Source: Verrucomicrobiota bacterium
GTDB lineage: Bacteria > Verrucomicrobiota > Verrucomicrobiia > Verrucomicrobiales > Verrucomicrobiaceae
Direction: 5' to 3'
Assembly (NCBI GenBank): GCA_021413535.1
Contig: JAIOQF010000228.1
Span: 1 to 11,393, forward strand
DNA: 11,393 bases
Part shown: positions 1 to 7,177 of the stretch, piece after piece
Layout: every line of letters starts with the position of its first letter
How positions within the stretch are numbered: the first letter of the stretch is position 1
Translations under genes and position numbers: made by a program
Notes under the pieces: generated by a model
Seen by the model: the letters and a program-made list of their open reading frames with translations, nothing else
Told to the model about the DNA's origin: nothing
Databases searched by the model: none

Positions 1-684
1 CGGGGCGATGCGGAGAAACATCGGCTGACTCAACGCGTGAAAGTAAGTCTCGAAGGGCGTGGCCGCGGCGCCACCGGGCACATCCTGCATCATCGGCGTC
101 TCGACTTCGAGGAAGCCGCGCTCCTGCATGTAGTTCCGAATTTCTGCGACCATCTTGCTGCGGAGCACAAAGATTTCCCGGCTGCGCTCATTGCTGATGA
201 GATCGAGGTAACGCTGGCGGTATTTGATCTCGCGATCCTGCACACCGTGCCATTTGTCCGGCAAGGGACGCAGGCTCTTGCTGAGAACGGTGAAGGTCGC
301 TGCATGCACCGAGGGCTCGCCCATTTTGGTGACGAAAGTTTTGCCGGTGACTCCGACCCAGTCGCCGATGTCGATCTGATGCTTGAACAAATCAAACTGC
401 TCCGGCCCGCAGTCTTTCACATTGAGATAGCATTGGATGCGACCGGTGAAGTCGGAGACATCGAAGAAGATGGACTTGCCCATGTCACGCCGCGCGGTGA
501 TGCGGCCTGCGGTTGTAACTTCGAGATCAGGCTGAAAATCTTTTCGCAATGTGCCAGGCTGATGCGATGCGTCGAAGCGCGCGCCGAAGGGATCAATGCC
601 CCGGGCGCGGATGGCGTCGAGTTTCTCGCGGCGCAGGCGCAGCAGTTCGGATTCGGTGGGTTCTGGGGCTTGAGGTGCGTCCAT
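1..684 (-). CDS. lysS: Lysyl-tRNA synthetase, class II (5' part; runs off the left edge)
   Basis: Charges tRNA-Lys with lysine in the cytoplasm. Reading the minus strand from the ATG at 684 gives 228 uninterrupted residues to the window edge; the family is about 500 residues, so less than half is present. Residues about 55-150 form the N-terminal OB-fold anticodon-binding domain (GRITARRDMGKSIFFDV). The LysRS signature around 140-162 follows (LPDKWHGVQDREIKYRQRYL), then class II motif 1 at about 175-200 (FLEVETPMM). The visible part ends at FLRIAP, just before motif 2. The ATG at 684 is the natural start, since the OB fold lies at the usual distance; there is no strong Shine-Dalgarno sequence. 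It lies 57 bp downstream of the Sel1-repeat gene on the same strand. A possible -10 (TAAAAT, minus strand, 715-720) could give it its own promoter, but no convincing -35 accompanies it. Confidence 0.95.
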   Translation of the reverse strand, partial: MDAPQAPEPTESELLRLRREKLDAIRARGIDPFGARFDASHQPGTLRKDFQPDLEVTTAGRITARRDMGKSIFFDVSDFTGRIQCYLNVKDCGPEQFDLFKHQIDIGDWVGVTGKTFVTKMGEPSVHAATFTVLSKSLRPLPDKWHGVQDREIKYRQRYLDLISNERSREIFVLRSKMVAEIRNYMQERGFLEVETPMMQDVPGGAAATPFETYFHALSQPMFLRIAP

Positions 685-741
685 GCGGAATGCGATCCGT
701 AGCCGAAGCCGGAGATTTTACCAGCGCAAAGCCACCACAGT

Positions 742-1848
742 TCAGCTCACCACCGGCCGATCCGAGTCATCGACCTTCGATGGACGTTTTTTCTTCCGCG
801 GCAATTCCTGCTCCTGGAGGATGCGGTCTTCGACCATGGGCTTGGTGTCGGCGTCGGCTTTCGGTTCCTCATCGGAGAAGGGATGCTGCTTTTTGTAGAG
901 GCCGAGCCGGCCGATCAATTCCTTCTCCAGCTTGGCGCGCTCCTCGGGTTTGATCTCGCTGTTCTTGTCCTCATCGAACATCACGAGCGCCTTCATCTGC
1001 GTCTGCACCGCCTCGCCATATTTTCCTGCGCGGGCAAACGCGGCGGCCAGAGTGTCCACAACTTCATAACGTTTCCCGCTCAACTTTTCTCCAGCGGACC
1101 GGGCGAACGCGATGGCCGAGTCTGGATCGTGATGATTCAGATCCGGGCAGGTGGAAAGAAACCACGCGAGGTCGTTGTGCGCCCATGGGTCTTCTGAGCG
1201 CGCAGCGAAGCGATACCACGCCTCCGCCCGGCGGTAATCCAGCGGCACTCCCGCGCCGATGTAATACATGTAGGCAAGATGCGTCTGCGCGGCGACGAGC
1301 CCCTGCTGCGCGGCTTTCAAATACCATGCTGCGGCCTCGACATTGTTTTTCGCAACTCCCTGTCCGTGCTCCAGCTTCCAGGCATAGGCCGCCTGGGCGT
1401 AGGGAAAATTTTCGTGCGCAGCTTTCGCCAGCCACTCCACGGCTTTCTTATCGTCCTGAACCACGCCCCGGCCTTTTTCATAAGACTCGGCCAGATTCAT
1501 CTGCGCGAGAGGGAATCCGAGTTTCGCGGATCTCTCATACCACTCGTTGGCTTTTTTTTCATCTTTAGGGACGCCTGCGCCCTCTTCGCAAAGAGTGCCC
1601 ATGGCGTTCATGGCGCCGGGATGCTCCTGCGCGGCGGCCTTCTGCAACCACTCAACAGCTTTAGTCACATCCTTGGGCAATCCCTCGCCGCTCAGCAGGC
1701 GCACCCCGAGTTCAAACTGCGCATTGGCATTGCCACGACCAGCCAGTTGCTGAAAGGCGTCGACATCGAAGGTCTCCTGCTGCGCGCTCATCACGGGCGC
1801 AAAAAACAAGATCAAGCAACTCCAGATCAGGGGCTTCGCTGATTTCAT
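742..1848 (-). CDS. Sel1-repeat (SLR/TPR-like) secreted protein
   Basis: About 368 residues. From the ATG at 1848 the protein begins with a signal peptide: a lysine-containing n-region, the hydrophobic core LIWSCLILFFAPV, and a likely signal peptidase I site after MSA. An in-frame ATG at 1866 would add six residues in front of this, and neither start has a Shine-Dalgarno sequence, so I prefer 1848. Five consecutive Sel1-like repeats of about 36 residues follow (for example AQFELGVRLLSGEGLPKD and AQMNLAESYEKGRGVVQD). After them come a degenerate repeat and one TPR-like repeat near residues 258-290. The tail is charged and lysine-rich (LPRKKKRPSKVDDSD) and probably disordered. Sel1 repeats form alpha-solenoid scaffolds for protein-protein contacts; the partner cannot be told from the sequence. 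It is presumably periplasmic or outer-membrane associated. It lies upstream of lysS on the same strand and may be cotranscribed with it. Confidence 0.88.
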   Translation of the reverse strand: MKSAKPLIWSCLILFFAPVMSAQQETFDVDAFQQLAGRGNANAQFELGVRLLSGEGLPKDVTKAVEWLQKAAAQEHPGAMNAMGTLCEEGAGVPKDEKKANEWYERSAKLGFPLAQMNLAESYEKGRGVVQDDKKAVEWLAKAAHENFPYAQAAYAWKLEHGQGVAKNNVEAAAWYLKAAQQGLVAAQTHLAYMYYIGAGVPLDYRRAEAWYRFAARSEDPWAHNDLAWFLSTCPDLNHHDPDSAIAFARSAGEKLSGKRYEVVDTLAAAFARAGKYGEAVQTQMKALVMFDEDKNSEIKPEERAKLEKELIGRLGLYKKQHPFSDEEPKADADTKPMVEDRILQEQELPRKKKRPSKVDDSDRPVVS

Positions 1849-1939
1849 ACAGGTAACATAACGCACATCAGGCGGATTTGGAACGCAGATTTTTTAGCAA
1901 TCACCGTGCCGAACCCTCTGGAGGTTTGCGTCCCGCAGG

Positions 1940-4321
1940 GTGCCTGCTAACTTCGACGCTTCCCTGATGAAACGGAAACAGCCATCCCAGCCGCAAGCGG
2001 AAGTTCCGCGCGCGGCAACTCGCCAAAATAAAAGCAGCGCGCGTCCCGCTCTTCTTATTGCGGCAGTCATCCTCATCGCGGGTGGCGCGCTGTGGTGGCT
2101 GGCACAGCGGAACACTCCCAGCGCCACGATGTCATCAGCTAATCCAGCGGGAACAAAATTTGCCTTGGAGAACGAAGCGACTGCCTACGCGCAATACGGC
2201 GGCTCGGCCAGTTGCCGTGACTGTCATGCCAAAGAATTTGCCGCATGGTCAGCATCCAATCACGGCCTGGCGGAGCGTGCGCTGAACCCAGCGCTGGATC
2301 AAGCAGCCTTCGATCCGCCGCGGGAGATTGTCCACGGAACTCAAAAATCTCAGGCGCGGAAAAATGGCGAACACAGCGAGATACTGACGCTGGGATTAAA
2401 CGGCCAGACAGAAACCTATCGTGCCGAGCGCGTCATCGGTCATGATCCACTGCGGCAATTTCTGGTCGCGGCACCGGGCGGGCGACTGCAGACGCTCGAA
2501 CTGAGCTGGGACCCCAAGAAAACGGAATGGTTTAATGTCTACGGCAATGAAGACCGCAAGCCCGGCGAATGGGGACATTGGACAGGACGTGGCATGACTT
2601 GGAACACAATGTGCGCCGCATGCCACAACACCCGGGTGCGAAAAAATTATGATCCTGTGAAAGATGAGTTCCACACTACGATGGCCGAGCGCACCGTGAG
2701 TTGCGAATCCTGCCACGGCCCCATGAAAGCGCACAACGCCTGGCAACATGAGAATCGCGGCGCGAAGAATGATCCAACCATCAAGAAGCTCACTCGCGAC
2801 CAGACGCTGGATACTTGTGCGAGCTGTCACGCGCGACGCGCGGAACTGACCGGCGACTTCAAGCCGGGTGACTCTTTCTTTGATCACTATGCGCTGTCGA
2901 TCACGGACGAGAGCGATCTTTTTTATCCCGATGGCCAGGTGCGCGATGAGGACTACGAGTTCACTTCATTTCTCTCCAGCAAGATGCACGCAGCCGGTGT
3001 CCGCTGCCTGGACTGCCATGATCCACACAGCGCGAAAACGATTGCCACGGGAGACGCTCTTTGCATGAGATGTCACGCGACGCCGACGCCGCAGTTTCCC
3101 AAGGCGCCGGTCATCGTGCCAGTCGCCCACACGTTTCACAAGCCGGAGAGCGCGGGCTCCCAGTGCATCAACTGTCACATGCCGCAGACCACTTACATGC
3201 AACGGCACCCGCGGCACGATCATGGCTTCACCATTCCCGATCCCCTGCTGACGAAGGAGGCGGGCATTCCCAACGCCTGCAATCGTTGTCACACCGACAA
3301 GGATGCGGACTGGTCGCTCGGATTTGTCACGCAATGGTATGGCGACAAAATGAAACGACCCACACGCCAGCGCGCCCTCATGGTTGCCAGTGCGCGGCGG
3401 GGAGAAATCGTTTCCCGCGATGCCCTGATCGCCTGGCTGAAGGGCGACGACACGCCATCGTGGAAAGCATCTTCGGCACTTCTCCTTGGTCAATGGGCCC
3501 AGGAGCCCGCCGTCACGGAAGCCTTGCAAGAACAGTTGCGTCATGAAAGTCCCATGGTGCGCAGTGCTGCGGTGCACGCGCTTGGTTCCATCGCGAACGG
3601 CGGCAACAATCCCGCGCGTGATGCACTGCGTCCCTTGCTTAAGGATCCTTCACGCAACGTGCGACTCGCTGCCGCGTGGGCACTGCGGGATGATGTGAAT
3701 CCAGATTCGCCGGCGGGGATTGAGTTGCAGCACATGCTGGCTTTGAGTGCGGATCAGCCTTCCGGACGGATGCAACTCGGCCAGTATGAATATTCTCGCG
3801 GTCATCCCGACGCTGCCATCGCGCAGTTGCGCAAAGCCATTGAATGGGATCCCAATTCGCCACCGTTTCATCATGACCTGGCCATCATGCTCAGCGCGAG
3901 CGGTCATCTTCAGGAGGCAATTGCCTCGCTGGAAACAGCGATCAAACTCGATCCGAGACAGGCGCTTTACCACTATGAACTGGGTCTCGCCTGGAGCGAA
4001 GCGGGCGACATTGACCAGACCATCAAGGCGCTCGAGCAAACCGTAATACTCGATCCGGCCATGTCACGCGCGTGGTATAACTTGGGGCTGGCCCGCAACG
4101 CCAAAGGCAACGCATCGGGTGCGATTGAAGCTTTAACACGGGGTGAAATGGCGAATCCGCGCGATGCCGCGCTGCCTTATGCCAGAGCGACCATCCTGTT
4201 GAAGTTGGGTAACAAAGAGGAGGCGCTGGCAGCGGCGCAGGCAGCCTTGCGCGTCCAGCCTGATATGATGCAGGCCCGTCAGTTAATCCAGATGCTCACG
4301 GGACGGAGCGGCACGCCTTGA
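1940..4321 (+). CDS. Membrane-anchored octaheme c-type cytochrome with HEAT and TPR repeats
   Basis: 793 residues from GTG 1940; an ATG at 1967 (MKRKQPSQPQ) is an alternative start. GGAGG at 1920-1924 lies about 15 bases from the GTG, which gives that start slight support. A basic N-terminus leads into one TM anchor (about 46-64, ALLIAAVILIAGGALWWLA), so the rest is probably periplasmic. Eight CxxCH c-type haem sites follow, at residues 92 (CRDCH), 225 (CAACH), 255 (CESCH), 293 (CASCH), 356 (CLDCH), 375 (CMRCH), 409 (CINCH) and 447 (CNRCH). Then come HEAT-like repeats (about 495-600) and five or six TPRs (about 605-785; AIAQLRKAIEWDPNSPPFHH and similar). The layout matches a widespread family of multihaem cytochrome/TPR proteins, related in the haem region to cytochrome c554-like proteins. 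To my knowledge its reaction is undefined. Electron transfer in the periplasm, with the repeats as a docking scaffold, is inference. No cytochrome maturation gene or redox partner is nearby. Confidence 0.93.
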   Translation: MPANFDASLMKRKQPSQPQAEVPRAATRQNKSSARPALLIAAVILIAGGALWWLAQRNTPSATMSSANPAGTKFALENEATAYAQYGGSASCRDCHAKEFAAWSASNHGLAERALNPALDQAAFDPPREIVHGTQKSQARKNGEHSEILTLGLNGQTETYRAERVIGHDPLRQFLVAAPGGRLQTLELSWDPKKTEWFNVYGNEDRKPGEWGHWTGRGMTWNTMCAACHNTRVRKNYDPVKDEFHTTMAERTVSCESCHGPMKAHNAWQHENRGAKNDPTIKKLTRDQTLDTCASCHARRAELTGDFKPGDSFFDHYALSITDESDLFYPDGQVRDEDYEFTSFLSSKMHAAGVRCLDCHDPHSAKTIATGDALCMRCHATPTPQFPKAPVIVPVAHTFHKPESAGSQCINCHMPQTTYMQRHPRHDHGFTIPDPLLTKEAGIPNACNRCHTDKDADWSLGFVTQWYGDKMKRPTRQRALMVASARRGEIVSRDALIAWLKGDDTPSWKASSALLLGQWAQEPAVTEALQEQLRHESPMVRSAAVHALGSIANGGNNPARDALRPLLKDPSRNVRLAAAWALRDDVNPDSPAGIELQHMLALSADQPSGRMQLGQYEYSRGHPDAAIAQLRKAIEWDPNSPPFHHDLAIMLSASGHLQEAIASLETAIKLDPRQALYHYELGLAWSEAGDIDQTIKALEQTVILDPAMSRAWYNLGLARNAKGNASGAIEALTRGEMANPRDAALPYARATILLKLGNKEEALAAAQAALRVQPDMMQARQLIQMLTGRSGTP

Positions 4322-4326
4322 ATGAT

Positions 4327-6102
4327 TTATTCGGGCGACTTCATCCACAGGCGATCCGAGAAATCCGAGACCCAATGAAATCTCTCGATAGCTTTGTCTA
4401 ATTCAGTTTGATCAACATTTTTTGTTAAGCCCCACTGTCCGTGAATTGCATAGGCATGTTTGGTCGAACCAAAATATGCCGTGCTTGGAGTAACGATGGC
4501 ATACTGATCATTGATGATGCTGGCGATGGCGACCCTGGTGTATTTAAGAAACTTATCCTGAGTCGGTGAGTGAGTCAGGTGATACGCGAGGTCTAAGACA
4601 TCCTCGTGACTGAAGGGAACGTCCAGTTCAAGCCCAGCACCATAGTTATCCGGCAAAAGCAAGAGACCAGGAAGCCTCATGCGCTCCAGACATTCTTCAC
4701 TGGTGACGGGGTGATCTTGCAATCCATCCAGATGTGAGTGATCAGCCGTGATCCAGACAATGGGCCGCACCTCTTCGGGAATTTTTTTAAGCTGATCAAT
4801 AAAGATTCCCAGGCACCAATCCGCGTAAAGCGTGCCGCCAACATGATCAGCCGGCAGTTTGGTTCCGTCGGGCAGGGCGGGAGGAAACTTGAAGGGCGAA
4901 TGATTGGAGATCGTATTGATGATGATGAGATAGGGCTCGTGATTCTTGGTCGCGACCGCGATTCTCTTTTGAGCTATGGCAAAAATTTGATCATCAGGAA
5001 ATCCCCATGCCGTCCAGTTAGTTTGATCCATCCCGTTTGTTTCCTCCGGATCGACTTGTTTTTTAAAGCCGGCGAAATCCAGCGTGGCCCCCAGGTTGCA
5101 AAAATCTGTTTCAACACCTTGGATCCATTGCAGGCTGTAGCCGCTGTTCCGAAAATCCAGGCTGCGACTTAGCTCGCCCAAGAACGGACTGGAGGTTGTT
5201 CCTTGAAAATCACGCGGATTGGGCAGCCCGGTCAGGATCGGCCAGGCCATGGTGTTGGTGTGCGTTCCCGATTGAATGACATTGGTGAATCGAATGCCTG
5301 ATTTGCTGAGTTCCTTCAAGCGCGGCGTCAAACCGTAATGACCGCCGTGCGCCCCTGTTTCGCGGGGCTCGCAATCGGACAATCGCTGCGACTCCATCAC
5401 GATGGCAATGAAACTGCGCTTGGGGTAACGATGATGCAGTTCGGAAAGTGTTTGCGTCGGGCGCAATTCCCAAAATTTGTTCCGGCTGATATCCTTGTAA
5501 CTGATCGCCTGCGGTTTGTCGGTGCGAACCGTTTCGGCCAGATTCAATTCGAGGGCCAGGCCGGGCCAGGGACAGATCACGCTTTGAATATAGTCGGAGG
5601 AGAAGCCATTCACGGTTGCTTTGCTTGCAGTCTGCGCCGCTTGCTGGACGCCCAGCATGACCATGAGCATCAAAAACAGAGTTCGGATGCCGTTCAATTT
5701 CCTCATTAAACAGAAAAGACCCGCCAGAACCGCCAAGTAGATGATCGTATAAATCAGCACCTTGGTCGACAGCAGCAAGTCCAGCGCAAATTGCCGGGAG
5801 GCCCTGTCTTGGAAACAAAGTTGGAGTTCGGACAGCGTAAGCGCGCGCCCCCGTTCCTGATAGAGACCCAGAGAGGCCAGCATCCAGAGACATAACAGCC
5901 ATGTGTAAAAAATCAGGAAACCATGGATCACACGTTTGCCTTTGCCCTTCCACCAGCCAAAAAACAGCGGCACGAGCGCCAGCATGGAACCGTTCAATCC
6001 AAGAGTGGTCAGCAGGGCGAGATGCTCTCGCGCTGGGAAAATCCGATGCGCCACCGCGACCAAACAGGCCACAAATATGACAAAGTATGGCATGGGCGAC
6101 AT
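4327..6102 (-). CDS. LtaS-like membrane sulfatase / phosphoglycerol transferase family protein
   Basis: 591 residues from the ATG at 6102; an in-frame TTG at 6141 (just after an in-frame stop) and an ATG at 6093 are alternatives, none with a Shine-Dalgarno sequence. Five TM helices occupy roughly residues 5-22, 28-51, 58-81, 114-136 and 141-157. An extracytoplasmic alkaline-phosphatase-superfamily domain (sulfatase, PF00884 type) follows. Residues expected for the LtaS/OpgB group are visible: metal ligand Glu237 in IVMES, a likely nucleophile threonine in SGTHTNT (280-284), His401 in ISNHSPF, and Asp454-His455 in TADHSH. This layout is that of enzymes that move phosphoglycerol or phosphoethanolamine groups, or hydrolyse phosphate or sulfate esters, on envelope glycans and lipids. 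The substrate cannot be assigned here. Its stop codon lies 5 bp from that of the convergent cytochrome gene. A TAGAAT hexamer on the minus strand (6169-6174) could be its -10. Confidence 0.87.
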   Translation of the reverse strand: MSPMPYFVIFVACLVAVAHRIFPAREHLALLTTLGLNGSMLALVPLFFGWWKGKGKRVIHGFLIFYTWLLCLWMLASLGLYQERGRALTLSELQLCFQDRASRQFALDLLLSTKVLIYTIIYLAVLAGLFCLMRKLNGIRTLFLMLMVMLGVQQAAQTASKATVNGFSSDYIQSVICPWPGLALELNLAETVRTDKPQAISYKDISRNKFWELRPTQTLSELHHRYPKRSFIAIVMESQRLSDCEPRETGAHGGHYGLTPRLKELSKSGIRFTNVIQSGTHTNTMAWPILTGLPNPRDFQGTTSSPFLGELSRSLDFRNSGYSLQWIQGVETDFCNLGATLDFAGFKKQVDPEETNGMDQTNWTAWGFPDDQIFAIAQKRIAVATKNHEPYLIIINTISNHSPFKFPPALPDGTKLPADHVGGTLYADWCLGIFIDQLKKIPEEVRPIVWITADHSHLDGLQDHPVTSEECLERMRLPGLLLLPDNYGAGLELDVPFSHEDVLDLAYHLTHSPTQDKFLKYTRVAIASIINDQYAIVTPSTAYFGSTKHAYAIHGQWGLTKNVDQTELDKAIERFHWVSDFSDRLWMKSPE

Positions 6103-6269
6103 GGAGCGGAAGTAATTATTGGGTTGGGAAAGATTTCGCAAGGGATTAGAACGTCACCGATTTGATGTATTCTACCTGCACTTTCTCCCTTGAGACTCAC
6201 CTTTGTTGAAATTTTCATAAATAAATGTCTGGGCAGCGGGCATTTTTTTTGATTTAATGCAATTGATGC

Positions 6270-6288
6270 CGCCTTCAGTCTGAAGGCG
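6270..6288. promoter_or_regulatory. Perfect 19-bp palindrome upstream of the pseudopilin gene (candidate operator)
   Basis: Two 9-base arms, CGCCTTCAG and CTGAAGGCG, flank a single central T. The centre lies 57 bases before the pilin ATG and within the spacer shared with the divergent sulfatase gene. No T-run follows on either strand and a 1-base loop cannot form a good hairpin, so a binding site for a dimeric regulator is more likely than a terminator. The role is inferred; only the symmetry is observed. Confidence 0.4.
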
Positions 6289-6335
6289 ACATACGCAATA
6301 CATACATCCATAAACAAAATAACATCCATAATAAT

Positions 6336-7007
6336 ATGAAAACTCGAATACAACAGGGCTTCACCCTGATCGAACTGCTGGTCGTCATCACTATCATCGC
6401 CATCTTGGCGGGGATGGCTTTGCCTGCCTTCACGAAGATTCAGGAACGTGGCTATATCACCAAGGGAATCAGCAACGGCAAGCAGGTCGCCACCTACTTG
6501 AAGATCTACGCCAGCGACAACAATGGATCCTACCCGGATACTGTCGTCACCACGGCCACCACGGCTAACAAGGCCTTCCGCGAAATGTTTATTGCGACGA
6601 TTGCAGATACCGAAACTGTCTTCGGTTGCCCAAGCAGCGACTACGGCAAACCCGATGGCAATATTGGCTCTGCGAGCGACAGCTTTGCGGCAGCTCTTGT
6701 CACGAAGGAAAACCATTGGGAAATGGCCGGGGGAATCTCCGACTCACTCGGCAACTGCCCGTTGATCTGGGAGTGTTCAGTTAGCGAAGCTTGGGATCCA
6801 ACATTCGACCCGTCCTTGGTGGGTAAACCGACCAAGGGGCGCACTTGGAGCGGTGGCAAGGTCATTATCGGCATGAACGATGGCAGCGTGCTCACATACG
6901 CTGTCCCCGCTGGATCGAGTGCTGGTAAAATCAAGCCATCTGGCTCTGCTAGCACCAACATCTTCTCGGGCGTCACAAGCGCACCAACGGTGTTGAAGGT
7001 TGAATAG
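6336..7007 (+). CDS. Type II secretion / type IV pilin-like protein (pseudopilin, N-methylation motif)
   Basis: 223 residues. The N-terminus is a classic class III prepilin signal: a short basic leader (MKTRIQQG), cleavage by prepilin peptidase before Phe9, Glu at mature position 5 (FTLIEL), then a hydrophobic helix to about residue 32. The GspG/PulG-like start of the globular part (ATYLKIYASDNNGSYPD) follows. Near the C-terminus, VIIGMNDGSV resembles the end of the pilin-like proteins with the H-x9-DG processing-associated region common in Planctomycetes and Verrucomicrobia, though the histidine is not evident. It is predicted to insert in the inner membrane and join a pilus-like fibre. No secretion ATPase, secretin or peptidase gene lies nearby, so it is an isolated gene of the kind these phyla carry in many copies; its function is unknown. 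The start region is AT-rich with no Shine-Dalgarno sequence. A strong terminator ends the transcript, so it is probably monocistronic. Confidence 0.92.
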   Translation: MKTRIQQGFTLIELLVVITIIAILAGMALPAFTKIQERGYITKGISNGKQVATYLKIYASDNNGSYPDTVVTTATTANKAFREMFIATIADTETVFGCPSSDYGKPDGNIGSASDSFAAALVTKENHWEMAGGISDSLGNCPLIWECSVSEAWDPTFDPSLVGKPTKGRTWSGGKVIIGMNDGSVLTYAVPAGSSAGKIKPSGSASTNIFSGVTSAPTVLKVE

Positions 7008-7038
7008 TCCATTTCTCAATCATCGACCCATCTAATTC

Positions 7039-7073
7039 GAATGCCGCAGGAGAAATCCTGCGGCATTCTTTTT
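7039..7073 (+). terminator. Rho-independent terminator of the pseudopilin gene
   Basis: A perfect 13-bp stem (arms GAATGCCGCAGGA at 7039-7051 and TCCTGCGGCATTC at 7056-7068) closes a GAAA tetraloop and is followed directly by five T residues (7069-7073). It begins 31 bases after the pilin stop codon. The T-run is on the plus strand, so it ends the pilin transcript and insulates ftsK from it. Confidence 0.93.
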
Positions 7074-7075
7074 AT

Positions 7076-7095
7076 AACAATTCGAGTCAATTGTT
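7076..7095. repeat. Short inverted repeat in the ftsK upstream region
   Basis: Arms AACAATT (7076-7082) and AATTGTT (7089-7095) are separated by 6 bases. The right arm overlaps the possible ftsK -35 hexamer by two bases, so it could be an operator. Arms this short and AT-rich also occur by chance. Confidence 0.25.
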
Positions 7096-7122
7096 GAACT
7101 GATCTAAAAAATCTGTTAGTGT
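7094..7122 (+). promoter_or_regulatory. Candidate sigma70-type promoter for ftsK and the genes downstream
   Basis: TTGAAC (7094-7099) and TAGTGT (7117-7122) are 17 bases apart and lie just after the pilin terminator. The -35 matches the consensus at four of six positions and the -10 at three. A promoter is expected here because the upstream transcript is terminated, but the match itself is modest. The leader to the ftsK ATG would be about 50 bases. Confidence 0.3.
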
Positions 7123-7177
7123 TTACCGTTCCGGTGTTCTCCCAGCGCCGATTGGAACCGCCCCTCCTCCCAGAGCC

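Noticed and set aside
37..702. Plus-strand ORF of 221 codons at the left edge
   Set aside because: It is the antisense of lysS, whose minus-strand reading has unmistakable LysRS motifs over the same stretch.
1884..1896. A 12-base word (CTAAAAAATCTG) shared between the Sel1 gene's upstream region (minus strand) and the ftsK upstream region (7104-7115)
   Set aside because: Matches of 12 bases between two places in an 11-kb window counted on both strands are expected several times by chance, and no second copy of flanking sequence agrees.
1867..1939. Promoters in the divergent spacer between the Sel1 and cytochrome genes
   Set aside because: Promoters must exist near here, but I could not find a -35/-10 pair on either strand good enough to assign a position.
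5210..5953. Long minus-strand ORF of 247 codons within the sulfatase gene
   Set aside because: It lies in another frame of the sulfatase gene, which has clear family motifs; the composition is that of a shadow frame with no recognisable domain.
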